Shown: positions 53,219 through 63,258, counted from the stretch's first letter. The stretch is 64,000 bases of DNA from an uncultured Prevotella sp. (GCA_900315635.1 OMZV01000009.1:1-64000), one strand, 5' to 3'. Numbers and translations are program-made. The notes: generated by a model not told the origin, from the letters alone.

Positions 53219-55294
53219 ATGACTAAGAAGACAGTTATACAATACAATATCATATTTGCCATTGCCCTTCTGCTTGTTTCCTGCGGAGCCGACAGGAACA
53301 TAAAGAGAGGCGACAAATTCCTGTCGCTAGGCGAATACTACGATGCCGCCGACCAATACAAGCAGGCTTACAGGCGCACTCCGCCAAAACAGCGGGAGCT
53401 CAGAGGCAAGATAAGCCAGAAGATAGCGCTCGCCAACGACAAGATAGACCAGTCGGCAAAGGCTATTGCCGCCTACCGTAATGTTATCCGATACAAGCAG
53501 GACGACCCGGAGACGCATATTAAGCTCGCTGAAAACCTCATGAAGCAAGGCTCTTACCGCGAAGCTGCAAAGGAATATCAGCAGGCTTTGGACTCTGTTC
53601 CTGACAACAAAGAAGCCAAGGAAGGACTCGAAGCAGCCAATTCGGCACCGGCTGAAAAGAAAGAAGCATCGAAATATATCGTCAAGAAGATGGATATATT
53701 CAATTCACGCCGCTCCGATTATTCACCAATGCTATTCGGTGACCAGTTCGACCAGCTGTATTTTACTTCAACACGCAACGAAGCTCAAGGCGACGAGATC
53801 AGCGGTATAACTGGCGTTAAGCCCGGCGACATCTTCTATAGTGAGAAGGACGACAAAGGACACTGGACTCGTCCACAAACCATTGAATCAGGACTTAATA
53901 CAGAATATGACGAAGGCACACCGGCTTTCTCGCCCGACGGACGTGAGATGTATATCACCCAATGCACGACCGACCCGTCATACCCACGATATGCGCAGAT
54001 AGCAGTAAGCAACCGTTCGGATGCTTCTTGGGGCAAGGCGACTCCACTTGAGATAAGCCGTGATACGCTTTCCAGCTTTGCCCATCCTGCAATCAGCCCT
54101 GATGGCAAATGGCTTTACTTCGTAAGCGATATGCCCGGCGGAAAAGGCGGACTTGATATTTGGCGTGTTCGTCTTATCGGAGGAACTACAGGCGGTGTGG
54201 AAAACCTCGGAGAACCAATAAATACACCGGGCGACGAGGAATTCCCTACATTCCGTCCGAACGGCGACTTGTACTTCTCAAGCAATGGTCATGGCGGACT
54301 TGGCGGACTTGACATCTTCATTGCCAAGGTTGGTGCCGACCATAAGTTCCACTTGGAACATCCCGGATACCCGCTCAACTCACAAGGCGACGACTTCGGT
54401 TGCACATTTGAAGGTCCCCACAATCGTGGCTTCTTCTCAAGCAACCGCAACGATGCCCGTGGCTGGGACCACATCTATAGCTTTGAATTACCGGAAATAG
54501 TACAGACCGTTAAGGGCTGGGTTTATGAAATGGAAGGTTACGAACTGCCTGCCGCTCAGGTTTATTTGGTAGGCGATGATGGCACAAACCTCAAGCTGAG
54601 CGTCAAAGGCGATGGTAGTTTCGAGCAAGTGATCAAACCTGGAGTCGATTACATCATGCTCGCTTCTTGCAAAGGCTATCTCAACCATAAAGAAGAGCTC
54701 AAGGTCGATTCAGTCACTGAAAGCCAGGAGTACACACTTCAGTTCCCGTTGGCTAGCATAAGAGTGCCTGTAATGATTGACAACATCTTCTACGACTTCG
54801 ACAAGGCAACGCTCCGACCGGAATCGAAGAAGGCTCTCGACGAGCTCGTCAAACTATTGCAGGACAACCCGAATGTCACCATTGAGCTCAGCGCCCATTG
54901 CGACTATAAGGGTTCAGAGGCATACAATAAGAAACTATCTCAGGAGCGCGCCAACAACGTGGTGGCTTATCTTGTAGAGCACGGTATTGCCAAAGACCGC
55001 CTGACTCCTGTCGGATATGGCAAGAGCAAGCCAAAGACCATACGCAAAAAACTCACCGAGAAGTATCCTTGGCTTAAGGAGAACGATGTCCTAACGGAAG
55101 ACTTTATCAAGAAGCTCGACAAGGACAAGCAGGAGATTTGCAACCAGCTTAACCGACGTACAGAGTTTATCGTCCTGCGTACTACCTACGGGATGTTCGA
55201 CGACAAGGGCAATCTCAAGAACCCTCCGAAGCCGAAGCCACAAGAGGACAACAACTCCGGCAGTGATGATTCATTTGACATAGACATAGAATAA
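53219..55294 (+). CDS. PorE-type lipoprotein (TPR, beta-propeller, OmpA)
   Basis: A 691-residue outer-membrane-associated protein: lipoprotein signal with Cys at about 22 (LLVSCGADRN), TPR repeats (about 30-145), a PD40/WD40-like propeller (about 165-420, repeats such as PAFSPDGREMYIT and PAISPDGKWLYFVSD), a carboxypeptidase-regulatory-like domain (about 425-515), and an OmpA peptidoglycan-binding domain (about 520-640, IFYDFDKATLRPESKKALDE). This order matches PorE (PG1058), which tethers the type IX secretion system to peptidoglycan. Family assignment good, function inferred. Confidence 0.85.
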   Translation: MTKKTVIQYNIIFAIALLLVSCGADRNIKRGDKFLSLGEYYDAADQYKQAYRRTPPKQRELRGKISQKIALANDKIDQSAKAIAAYRNVIRYKQDDPETHIKLAENLMKQGSYREAAKEYQQALDSVPDNKEAKEGLEAANSAPAEKKEASKYIVKKMDIFNSRRSDYSPMLFGDQFDQLYFTSTRNEAQGDEISGITGVKPGDIFYSEKDDKGHWTRPQTIESGLNTEYDEGTPAFSPDGREMYITQCTTDPSYPRYAQIAVSNRSDASWGKATPLEISRDTLSSFAHPAISPDGKWLYFVSDMPGGKGGLDIWRVRLIGGTTGGVENLGEPINTPGDEEFPTFRPNGDLYFSSNGHGGLGGLDIFIAKVGADHKFHLEHPGYPLNSQGDDFGCTFEGPHNRGFFSSNRNDARGWDHIYSFELPEIVQTVKGWVYEMEGYELPAAQVYLVGDDGTNLKLSVKGDGSFEQVIKPGVDYIMLASCKGYLNHKEELKVDSVTESQEYTLQFPLASIRVPVMIDNIFYDFDKATLRPESKKALDELVKLLQDNPNVTIELSAHCDYKGSEAYNKKLSQERANNVVAYLVEHGIAKDRLTPVGYGKSKPKTIRKKLTEKYPWLKENDVLTEDFIKKLDKDKQEICNQLNRRTEFIVLRTTYGMFDDKGNLKNPPKPKPQEDNNSGSDDSFDIDIE

Positions 55295-56571
55295 TGCAAC
55301 TTCCAAAGGAATTTGAAGAATATACACGCAGTCTGATGGGCGAAGAACTCTATTCAAAGCTCATCAGCGGACTTGCCGCCACGCCACCGGTCAGTATCCG
55401 GCTGAACCCTTTCAAGGTTGCAAAAGATGCTTACTTGGAAGACGAGGAACAGCTAAACGGACTGCAATTAACGCCTGTTCCGTGGGCAAAAGACGGCTAC
55501 TTGCTAAGCGAAAGACCGTCATTTACTCTCGACCCGCTATTCCATGCCGGAGCCTACTATGTTCAGGAAGCCTCTTCCATGCTCCTCGACTTCATCATCA
55601 GGCAGTTGGTTAAGGAACCGGTAACGATGCTTGACCTCTGCGCAGCGCCCGGAGGAAAGACCACTTGCGCTATGGCAGCATTGCCGGAAGGCAGTATTCT
55701 CTATTCCAACGAGCCCATCCGCACACGTGCGAACATACTTGCCGAGAACGTTATGAAGTTCGGACATCCTGACATAATTGTCACGAATAATTATGCCAAG
55801 GACTATGCCAAGGCAAAGAAGACATTCGACGTTATCCTAACGGATGTTCCATGCTCAGGCGAAGGTATGTTCCGCAAGGACCCGAACGCCATCAATGAAT
55901 GGAGTACATCGAACGTTGACTCATGCTGGAAGATCCAACGCTCCATCGTCGAGGATATATGGCAATGCCTTAAGCCCGGCGGAATACTCATTTACTCGAC
56001 CTGCACGTTCAACGCTCATGAAGACGAAGAAAATGTCCAATGGATTATTGACAATCTCGGAGCCGACCCAATAGCGCTCGAAGGTGTGAAAGAAGAATGG
56101 AATATAACGGGAGCCTTGAAAGGCAACCTACCCGTCTACCGTTTCATTCCGGGCAAGACAAAAGGCGAGGGACTGTTCATGGCAGTGATGAGAAAGAAAG
56201 GGGAACCAACCCAAGGATCCACCCCGACCATCCTTAAAAAGGAAGGAAAGATTAGCATGAAGGAGAAGGGATTGAAAGTAATGACACACGGAATCAATCC
56301 GCCAACCCAGAAAGGCAAGAAGACAATACCTGACATATCACTGGCATTGTCGATAAACCAGAAAGAGAACGATTATCCCCACATTGACGTTGACCGCCAA
56401 ACAGCCATCAACTATCTCCGCCGTGAGGCAATAACCCTGCCGGCTGACACCCCGCGAGGCATCGTTACAATAACTTACAAAGGTCTAGGACTCGGCTTTG
56501 CCAACAATATCGGCAACCGTGCCAATAACTTATATCCACAAGAGTGGAGAATAAAAACGACACACGTATAA
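55294..56571 (+). CDS. rRNA cytosine-C5 methyltransferase (RsmB/RsmF, NOL1/NOP2/sun family)
   Basis: A 425-residue SAM-dependent RNA m5C methyltransferase. SAM-binding [12 protein letters not shown]; catalytic motif [16 protein letters not shown] and motif [18 protein letters not shown], each contributing a Cys. The C-terminal region (about 290-425) resembles the RsmF PUA-like RNA-binding extension and ends in [10 protein letters not shown]. Starts within the last nucleotide of the porE stop. Target position is not determinable here. Confidence 0.92.
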   Translation: MQLPKEFEEYTRSLMGEELYSKLISGLAATPPVSIRLNPFKVAKDAYLEDEEQLNGLQLTPVPWAKDGYLLSERPSFTLDPLFHAGAYYVQEASSMLLDFIIRQLVKEPVTMLDLCAAPGGKTTCAMAALPEGSILYSNEPIRTRANILAENVMKFGHPDIIVTNNYAKDYAKAKKTFDVILTDVPCSGEGMFRKDPNAINEWSTSNVDSCWKIQRSIVEDIWQCLKPGGILIYSTCTFNAHEDEENVQWIIDNLGADPIALEGVKEEWNITGALKGNLPVYRFIPGKTKGEGLFMAVMRKKGEPTQGSTPTILKKEGKISMKEKGLKVMTHGINPPTQKGKKTIPDISLALSINQKENDYPHIDVDRQTAINYLRREAITLPADTPRGIVTITYKGLGLGFANNIGNRANNLYPQEWRIKTTHV

Positions 56572-56572
56572 T

Positions 56573-57367
56573 ATGAAACAATACTTACAACTTCTCAACC
56601 GCATACTCACCGAGGGAGTAAAGAAAGGCGACCGTACCGGAACCGGCACACTGAGCGTCTTCGGCAATCAGATGCGCTTCAATCTGGAAGAAGGTTTCCC
56701 TCTTCTGACGACAAAGAAACTGCACCTCAAGTCAATCATCTACGAACTGCTGTGGTTCCTCCGTGGAGATACAAACATCAAATATCTCAAGGACAACGGA
56801 GTCAGCATCTGGGACGAATGGGCTGACGAGAATGGTGACCTCGGTCCTATTTACGGCAAGCAATGGCGTGCATGGAAGGACTACCGTGGCGGCACTATCG
56901 ACCAGATACAGAATGCGGTTGACCTCATAAAGAACAATCCGGAGTCCCGCCGCATCGTTGTCAACGCTTGGAATGTTGCCGACCTACCGGAAATGGCACT
57001 TTCGCCATGCCACTGCCTGTTCCAGTTCTACGTCGCCAATGGCAAGCTCTCACTGCAACTCTATCAGCGTTCAGCCGATACCTTCCTCGGCGTTCCGTTC
57101 AATATTGCCGAGTATGCGCTATTGACAATGATGATGGCACAGGTCACAGGGCTCAAGCCCGGTGAGTTTATCCACACTACCGGCGATACCCACTTGTACC
57201 TTAACCACCTGCAACAAGCCCGTTTACAGCTCAGCCGTGAGCCTCGCCCACTGCCAAAGATGCTCATAAACCCAGACGTCAAGAGCATATTCGACTTCAA
57301 ATATGAGGACTTCAAGCTTGTCGACTATCATCCTTGGTCGCACATTGCAGGAGCCGTGAGCGTATAG
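56573..57367 (+). CDS. thyA: Thymidylate synthase
   Basis: A 264-residue ThyA, methylating dUMP with methylene-tetrahydrofolate. Active-site Cys in [33 protein letters not shown] and the folate-binding C-terminus are standard. One nt separates it from the methyltransferase gene. Followed by folA, which regenerates the dihydrofolate made here. Confidence 0.97.
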   Translation: MKQYLQLLNRILTEGVKKGDRTGTGTLSVFGNQMRFNLEEGFPLLTTKKLHLKSIIYELLWFLRGDTNIKYLKDNGVSIWDEWADENGDLGPIYGKQWRAWKDYRGGTIDQIQNAVDLIKNNPESRRIVVNAWNVADLPEMALSPCHCLFQFYVANGKLSLQLYQRSADTFLGVPFNIAEYALLTMMMAQVTGLKPGEFIHTTGDTHLYLNHLQQARLQLSREPRPLPKMLINPDVKSIFDFKYEDFKLVDYHPWSHIAGAVSV

Positions 57368-57405
57368 AGCCTCCACAAACCCCTCCGCTTGGAGGGAATG
57401 TTTAA
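57368..57405. repeat. Palindromic repeat copy between thyA and folA
   Basis: AGCCTCCACAAACCCCTCC-GC-TTGGAGGG followed by AATGTTTAAGTACC, similar to the left arm at 45431-45465 (GGGAGGGTGTTTAATTACC). Lies directly after the thyA stop. Confidence 0.6.
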
Positions 57406-57422
57406 GTACCAAAATTCAAGAG

Positions 57423-57908
57423 ATGACACTAAATATTATTGCTGCCGTGGCACAGAATAACGCCATAGGCTATCAGAATAAATTGCTGTACCATATAAAG
57501 GCTGACATGCAGCGGTTCCGCCAGCTGACAACCGGGCACACGGTTATAATGGGACGACACACATTTGAATCGTTGCCGGGCGGTGCATTGCCTGACCGCA
57601 GGAACATTGTCCTTAGCAGGACACAAACAGACTTTCCCGGTTGCGACACCTTCAAGTCACTGGACGAAGCACTGGCTCATTGCGGCAAGGAAGAAGATGT
57701 CTTCATTATAGGTGGCGAAAGCCTTTACAAGCAGGCTCTTCCGAAAGCCGAGAAGCTGTATATGACCGAGATAGAGTCAACGCCCGACAATGCCGATGCT
57801 TTCTTCCCGGATTATTCCGAAGGGTGGACAGCCGTTCACTCCGAGGAGCATGAGACACTAAAGACTCATCGCCGGTACAAGTTCACCGACTATGTAAAGA
57901 GCAAATAA
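57423..57908 (+). CDS. folA: Dihydrofolate reductase
   Basis: A 161-residue DHFR reducing dihydrofolate with NADPH. IAAVAQNNAIGYQNKLLYHIKADMQRFR contains the catalytic acidic residue (Asp in the KADM segment), followed by VIMGRHTFESLP and VFIIGGESLYKQAL. It sits 55 nt after thyA, separated only by a short repeat, and ends before a strong terminator. Confidence 0.96.
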   Translation: MTLNIIAAVAQNNAIGYQNKLLYHIKADMQRFRQLTTGHTVIMGRHTFESLPGGALPDRRNIVLSRTQTDFPGCDTFKSLDEALAHCGKEEDVFIIGGESLYKQALPKAEKLYMTEIESTPDNADAFFPDYSEGWTAVHSEEHETLKTHRRYKFTDYVKSK

Positions 57909-57960
57909 AGCAAGGCTTCACACACAATTAACATCAAATATTCGTAAAACACCAACCAAG

Positions 57961-57999
57961 ATGGGGACGACGGCTAAATGCCATCGCCCCCATTTTTCT
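57961..57999 (+). terminator. Terminator of the thyA-folA transcript
   Basis: ATGGGG...ACGACGGC / GCCATCGC...CCCCAT stem with loop TAAAT, then TTTTTCTTC. Convergent to the TonB-dependent receptor gene. Confidence 0.85.
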
Positions 58000-58025
58000 T
58001 CTATTATTATTTTAATCAACAATTT

Positions 58026-60557
58026 CTAAAAGTGGAAACTGACGTCAACTCCCATCTGGAAAGGATTGCCACGCTGGGCAAAAGTCAGCTTACTGCCTGT
58101 TGCAGAGCTCTGAACGGCGAATGTATTATACTTAGTATCAGTCAGGTTCTTAATCCATACATTGATGTTCAGCGGACCAAAGTCACCGTTGGCGTGAGCG
58201 CCGAGTACAGCATAGAAACGCTGTTTGATAGTGTTAGCCTCATCCCACCAAGTCTGTCCCTGACAAGAAAGATTCATACCGAACGTTATGCTGCGCAAAG
58301 CGAACTTGTTAGTCGGGTCGAGCAAAGCAGCCGGGTCAATATCCCACTGATAGTCGGCACCTGCAGCAAGAGTATGCTGAGGAACGAACGGAACCTTCTT
58401 GTTCTTGTAGTCGACACGCGCGCCGGTAGAAGTGGAGTCAATGTAGTCGTCAAACTCAGCACTGGTGAAACCATAGCTCAGACGATAGTTGAGGTGGTTT
58501 GCAAGTGCTGCTCCGCGAAGGGTAGCCTCAAGACCACAGCTGTGGCTCTTTCCTGCGTTGGTCATCATTCGACCGAATCCATAGTTGCCAGCCATAACCG
58601 ACAGTTGCTGGTCATGAATCTGCATGTAGAAAGCAGACAGATCGAGATGAACCTGACTATTGAAGAGGTTAAGATGTGTACCTATCTCATAGTTCCAGCT
58701 CGTCTCCGGCTTGAACTCAATGGTTCTTGCAATACGCTGATAGTAAGCTGCATCGTGTTCAATGTTCACGTCGGCACGTGCCGTCTGAGCCTGAGCTGAG
58801 ACCTCAGTCTGCAGAATATCCGAGAACATCTGTATGTTGTAGCCGCCCGAGCGGTAACCCTTCGACCATGTAGCGTAGATGTTGCTTCCATTGTCGAAGC
58901 GGTAAGTAAGTCCAATCTTAGGCAGCAACTGGTCGAAATGGTTCTTCTCGCTATGATTCAGAATGGAAGTAATTACAGGTGCGATGTCTGTACCCATAAC
59001 GCTTTCTGTCATTGCAACACGAGAAGAAGTTGCGTAGTCGACCTTCACACGGCTGTAGTCATAGCGCAGACCGAGCGATGCAGTGAAGTGCGGAGTTATA
59101 TCGATGTCGCTCTCATGATATACACCATAGTTGAGAGTCGGTGTGTGGAAGAGACCCGGAACATAACCCATGTCCATTCCGATAGACACTCCCCCAGCCT
59201 GCTCTATAGCAGCCTTTGCCGCGATCATTGCGGCAGCACGAGCCTGTTCTTCCGGCATTCCGCGTGCAATCATCTGCTGAGCCATACGGTTAGCCATAGC
59301 GTTGAGCATTCCGTTGTAGGCATAGTTGTTTATCATGTTCGAAAGCATGTTATTCATTTCGCTGTCGAAATAGACATTGGCATCAGTCTTAAGCCACTGG
59401 TATGAGCCGAAAGCACCGAATGTCCAATGCCAGATACTGTTGTTACGGCTCTTTATCGACAGTTCCTCAGTCAGTGAGTTCTGCAACTGGCGCTGGGTCA
59501 TGTGCATGTAATCGAGTGGCAGATAGTCGATGTCCATGAGCATATTGTCATGCAGGAACTGGTAGGTTGTCATTGAATTAAGGTCGAAGCCATTACCGGC
59601 ATACTTTATTCCGAGACCAGTATTGAGGAAATTCCTTCTGTAAGTGCTCTGACGGTTCTGCGACGGCGACTGTGTTCCAGCCTTAAGGCTATAAATAGGA
59701 GAAGTGATGTCGGCAGCTGCAATCTCATCCTTAGTAATTACCTGTCCGTAAGGGAATCCGTTCTGGTTGACATACTGATAGTCAGCCATGAGGTCGAATG
59801 TCAACCGGTCGGTTGGCTTCCAGATGCTGCGACCGCGGAAGCCAAACTCATTGAATAGGTCGGCATGATCGCCATTATACTGATTCTTGAAGAATCCGTT
59901 CTGTCCGTCATAGAATCCGGCGAGTGAATAAGCAAACTTGTCACTGACTTTCTTGTAGTTACTGACCTCTGCCTTACGCCAAAGCCTTGTACCAATCGAC
60001 AAGTTGACGTCAGTGCCCTGATACTCAAATGGATTGTGGGTGTACATACGGACGAGTCCACCTTCGGTATTCATACCGTAAAGCGTGCCCTGAGGACCAC
60101 GGAGAATGTCTACTCTTTCGAGTCCGTAAGTATGGAAGTTGAATGCGTTCTTGCTCAGTATCGGCATTCCGTCAACGTAGAATCCTACAGCCGGAGAATT
60201 GACACGCGAGCCAATGCCACGGATGTACATTGACGATGTGTAGCGAGAACCATAGTCAGGCATGGTGAATGCCGGAACATAAGCCGAAAGCTGACGGATG
60301 TCCTGTGTGTTAAGGTTCTTCAGAGCCATTGTTGAAAACGAAGAACTGCTCAATGGCTGTTGACGAAGTCGGAAACTTTCCTTCGGTTGATCGACGACCA
60401 CCACCTCATCAATATCATAGACTCGTGATGTATCACTCAGTTCAACCGTCTTTGTAGCCAGTTTAGTACTTGCTGTGTTTGTGTTGTTTTCATCGGCAAT
60501 TGCCGGAAGGGTCATTACAGAAAGTACTGCAATAGCCGCCAGGGTTGTCTTATTCAT
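58026..60557 (-). CDS. TonB-dependent outer membrane receptor
   Basis: An 843-residue receptor. Signal peptide (about 1-20, MNKTTLAAIAVLSVMTLPAIA), a TonB-box-like segment (YDIDEVVVVDQ at about 45-55), a plug domain (about 60-170, with VDILRGPQGTLYGMNTEGG), then a 22-strand barrel ending FQMGVDVSFHF. It lacks the N-terminal carboxypeptidase-like domain of SusC proteins and has no SusD partner, so it resembles siderophore or cofactor receptors. An inserted Met/Ala-rich helical stretch (about 400-465) is unusual. An upstream in-frame ATG (60611) lies beyond the promoter and is rejected. Confidence 0.9.
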   Translation of the reverse strand: MNKTTLAAIAVLSVMTLPAIADENNTNTASTKLATKTVELSDTSRVYDIDEVVVVDQPKESFRLRQQPLSSSSFSTMALKNLNTQDIRQLSAYVPAFTMPDYGSRYTSSMYIRGIGSRVNSPAVGFYVDGMPILSKNAFNFHTYGLERVDILRGPQGTLYGMNTEGGLVRMYTHNPFEYQGTDVNLSIGTRLWRKAEVSNYKKVSDKFAYSLAGFYDGQNGFFKNQYNGDHADLFNEFGFRGRSIWKPTDRLTFDLMADYQYVNQNGFPYGQVITKDEIAAADITSPIYSLKAGTQSPSQNRQSTYRRNFLNTGLGIKYAGNGFDLNSMTTYQFLHDNMLMDIDYLPLDYMHMTQRQLQNSLTEELSIKSRNNSIWHWTFGAFGSYQWLKTDANVYFDSEMNNMLSNMINNYAYNGMLNAMANRMAQQMIARGMPEEQARAAAMIAAKAAIEQAGGVSIGMDMGYVPGLFHTPTLNYGVYHESDIDITPHFTASLGLRYDYSRVKVDYATSSRVAMTESVMGTDIAPVITSILNHSEKNHFDQLLPKIGLTYRFDNGSNIYATWSKGYRSGGYNIQMFSDILQTEVSAQAQTARADVNIEHDAAYYQRIARTIEFKPETSWNYEIGTHLNLFNSQVHLDLSAFYMQIHDQQLSVMAGNYGFGRMMTNAGKSHSCGLEATLRGAALANHLNYRLSYGFTSAEFDDYIDSTSTGARVDYKNKKVPFVPQHTLAAGADYQWDIDPAALLDPTNKFALRSITFGMNLSCQGQTWWDEANTIKQRFYAVLGAHANGDFGPLNINVWIKNLTDTKYNTFAVQSSATGSKLTFAQRGNPFQMGVDVSFHF

Positions 60558-60590
60558 ATTATGGGTATATTGTTTTCTCATTCGCAGGTG

Positions 60591-60621
60591 CAAAGATACA
60601 AAGAAAGCCACACATTATCAA
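60591..60621 (-). promoter_or_regulatory. Promoter of the TonB-dependent receptor gene
   Basis: Minus strand: TTG (60621-60619), 20-nt spacer, TATCTTTG (60598-60591). Confidence 0.8.
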
Positions 60622-60674
60622 TCCTTATTTATAAGGATTTTAAATACGAAAGGGCACAATTCCGGCAATTTTCT

Positions 60675-60774
60675 AAAAGATACCCAATTAGAAAGTAAAA
60701 GATACCGAATTACGAGCTAAAAGATACCCGATTAGAAGCTAAAACGGTATCTTTTAGAATTCGGTTGATAATCA
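60675..60774 (+). repeat. 22-bp-phased repeat element, copy D
   Basis: Three contiguous 22-bp units at 60675, 60697 and 60719, each starting AAAAGATACC; the third reads AAAAGATACCCGATTAGA then AGCT. An inverted half follows (AAAACGGTATCTTTTAGAAT, 60741-60760) and then TTGATAATCA (60765-60774), the same end motif as copy A. Confidence 0.9.
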
Positions 60775-60813
60775 GGCTTCTACAGAGCAGACATATTCCA
60801 GTATATAACAATG

Positions 60814-60844
60814 AAAAAGGGGATACGCCCGAAAGCGCATCCCC
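60814..60844 (-). terminator. Terminator of the EF-G paralogue gene
   Basis: Minus strand GGGGATGCGC-TTTCG-GGCGTATCCCC followed by TTTTTCATT, about 40 nt after the stop. Confidence 0.85.
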
Positions 60845-60886
60845 CCACTGAAATTATTTATAGGAATGATAAATCACACCGACAGG

Positions 60887-63046
60887 TTATTCCTCATTGG
60901 CTGTTTCCTTCTCGTGCTCAGCGATAAGCTTCTGCTGGAGATCGTTAGGAACAAGTTCGTATGAAGCAAACTTAGCCGTGAACGAAGCACGTCCGCCGGT
61001 GAGGCTGCTCAGTGCTACAGAGTAGTTGGAGAGCTCCTTGAGAGGAATCTTTGCCTGCAACTTCTGATAGCCAGCCTCAGTGTCCATACCCATAATCATG
61101 GCACGACGACCCTGCAAGTCGGACATTACATCACCCATGAAGTCGGCAGGTACGAAAACCTCCAGGTCATAGATAGGCTCCAGAATCTTAGGTCCTGCGG
61201 CCTTGAATGCCTCAGAGAATGCATGGCGTGAAGCCAATGTGAATGACAACTCGTTAGAGTCAACCGGGTGCATCTTACCGTCATAGACAACAACACGCAC
61301 GTCGCGGGCATACGAACCGGTGAGAGGTCCGCTCTCCATGCAGTCCATAACACCCTTGAGGATTGCCGGCATGAAGCGTGCATCGATAGCACCACCAACG
61401 ACAGAGTTGATGAACACGAGCTTTCCGCCCCATGGCAGGTCACGCTCTTCCTTGCCCTTAATGTTTATCTTGAACTCCTGACCACCGAGCTTGTAGACTG
61501 TTGGATCAGGCATTCCCTCAGCGTACGGCTCGACGATGAGCGATACCTCACCGAACTGACCGGCACCACCCGACTGTTTCTTGTGACGGTAGGTTGCCTT
61601 AGCCTGCTTGGTAATGGTCTCACGATAAGGAATCTTAGGCTCCTCGAACTCTACAGGAATCTTCTCGTTATTCTCCAGACGCCATTTCAGTGTGCGCAGG
61701 TGGAATTCTCCCTGACCGTGAACGATGGTCTGCTTGAGTTCCTTGCTCTGCTCGACAACCCATGTCGGATCCTCCTGGCGCATCTTAAGCAATGCAGCCA
61801 TAAGCTTCTCAGTATCACCGGCATTCTTAGCCTTGATGGCACGGGAATACTTTGAGTTAGGATATTTGATGAAGTCAAAGCGCTCGTCTGTACCTTTACC
61901 ATTAAGAGTATTACCAGTCTTGACATCCTTAAGCTTTACAGTACAGCCAATATCTCCGGCATTGAGCTGGTCGACAGGAATACGGTTTGCACCGGCGCAA
62001 GCGTAAATCTGTCCGATGCGCTCCTTAGAACCACGGTCAGCATTGGTAAGGTCGTCGCCCGGCTTAACGCTTCCGGACATTACCTTGAAGTAGCTGACCT
62101 CACCGATGTGCGGCTCCATACCGGTCTTGAAGAAGTAGAGGCTCTCCGGACCATTAGAGTCAGGAGAAACTTCCTCACCACGAGTATTGTGAACCTTCGG
62201 CATATCGCTTACGAACGGAACAACATTGCCAAGGAATTCCATCAGGCGCTGAACACCCATATCCTTGATTGCATCGACACAGAAGACAGGGAAGATAGAA
62301 CGTGTGACAAGTCCCTGGCGGATGCCCTGGCGGAGCTCATCCTCGGTAAGGGTTTCCTCCTCGAAGAATTTCTCCATCAGTCCCTCGTCATTCTCGGCAG
62401 CAGCCTCAACAAGAGCAGCATGCAGTTCCATTGCCTTATCCATCTCTTCCTCAGGAATATCCTCACGCTTTGGCTCACCGCCGTCAGGTCCCCAAGAGAG
62501 TTTCTTCATGATAAGGACATCGATAATCTCATGGAAATCAGGACCTGTTGTAACAGGATATTGTATCTGTACACACTTCTGACCATAGATCTCCTTCATC
62601 GAATTGATGATATTGTCGAAGTCGCACTTGTCTGAATCAAGCTGGTTGATAAGGAAGATTACCGGCTTGTTAAGCTTGTCGGTATAGCGGAAGGCATTCT
62701 GTGTGCCAACCTCCGGACCATATTGTCCGTTGATGAGGATTACGGCTGTATCGGTAACGTTGAGTGCTGTGATAGCACCACCAACGAAGTCGTCTGAGCC
62801 CGGGCAGTCAATGACATTCAGTTTCTTGTTGTTCCACTCGACATGGAAAACAGTTGGGAACACAGAGTAGCCGTACTCTTGCTCTACTGGGAAATAGTCG
62901 CTGACTGTGTTCTTAGCCTCAACTGTGCCACGGCGCTTGATGACACCGGCCTCAAACAGCATACTCTCGGCAAGCGTGGTCTTGCCGCTACCCGCACTGC
63001 CAAGCAAGGCAATGTTCTTAATCTCGTTTGTCTGATATACTCTCAT
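60887..63046 (-). CDS. EF-G paralogue (EF-G2 type) with altered GTPase centre
   Basis: A 719-residue translation factor with all EF-G domains. The P-loop is GSAGSGKTT (16-24) rather than the GHIDAGKTT type. The G3 motif is DCPGSDDF (80-87), so the catalytic His is replaced by Ser84; G4 is NQLD. Switch I lacks the usual RGITI and reads EYGYSV. These changes match the Bacteroides EF-G2 paralogue, reported to support translation without GTP hydrolysis during starvation. Function here is inferred by that similarity. Ends with an acidic tail and a terminator. Confidence 0.9.
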   Translation of the reverse strand: MRVYQTNEIKNIALLGSAGSGKTTLAESMLFEAGVIKRRGTVEAKNTVSDYFPVEQEYGYSVFPTVFHVEWNNKKLNVIDCPGSDDFVGGAITALNVTDTAVILINGQYGPEVGTQNAFRYTDKLNKPVIFLINQLDSDKCDFDNIINSMKEIYGQKCVQIQYPVTTGPDFHEIIDVLIMKKLSWGPDGGEPKREDIPEEEMDKAMELHAALVEAAAENDEGLMEKFFEEETLTEDELRQGIRQGLVTRSIFPVFCVDAIKDMGVQRLMEFLGNVVPFVSDMPKVHNTRGEEVSPDSNGPESLYFFKTGMEPHIGEVSYFKVMSGSVKPGDDLTNADRGSKERIGQIYACAGANRIPVDQLNAGDIGCTVKLKDVKTGNTLNGKGTDERFDFIKYPNSKYSRAIKAKNAGDTEKLMAALLKMRQEDPTWVVEQSKELKQTIVHGQGEFHLRTLKWRLENNEKIPVEFEEPKIPYRETITKQAKATYRHKKQSGGAGQFGEVSLIVEPYAEGMPDPTVYKLGGQEFKINIKGKEERDLPWGGKLVFINSVVGGAIDARFMPAILKGVMDCMESGPLTGSYARDVRVVVYDGKMHPVDSNELSFTLASRHAFSEAFKAAGPKILEPIYDLEVFVPADFMGDVMSDLQGRRAMIMGMDTEAGYQKLQAKIPLKELSNYSVALSSLTGGRASFTAKFASYELVPNDLQQKLIAEHEKETANEE

Positions 63047-63194
63047 ATTGATATAGACTTAAGTTGTTAGTACTGTGTTCGTAACTATCGATGCGAAATT
63101 GTTGGTTTCGCATTTCAGCCGACTAAGTTACTGATTAATTCCGAAACAACCAAAAATATCGGGCAAAAACCTTAAATATTTTAATTCTTATTAG

Positions 63195-63202
63195 TACTTT
63201 TG
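63195..63202 (+). promoter_or_regulatory. hemW promoter (-7 box)
   Basis: TACTTTTG, 56 nt before the proposed TTG start; no clear -33. Confidence 0.45.
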
Positions 63203-63258
63203 CGGAAAATTGACACCTGACACAAGGTGGCTTGATAAATTGATAATAGTTTCATAAG

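Noticed and set aside
57578..60061. Plus-strand frames opposite folA and the receptor (for example 57978-58799)
   Set aside because: Shadows of strong genes on the other strand.
60558..60611. Upstream start for the TonB-dependent receptor
   Set aside because: It would place the start beyond the promoter box at 60591-60598 and in front of a good signal peptide starting at 60557.
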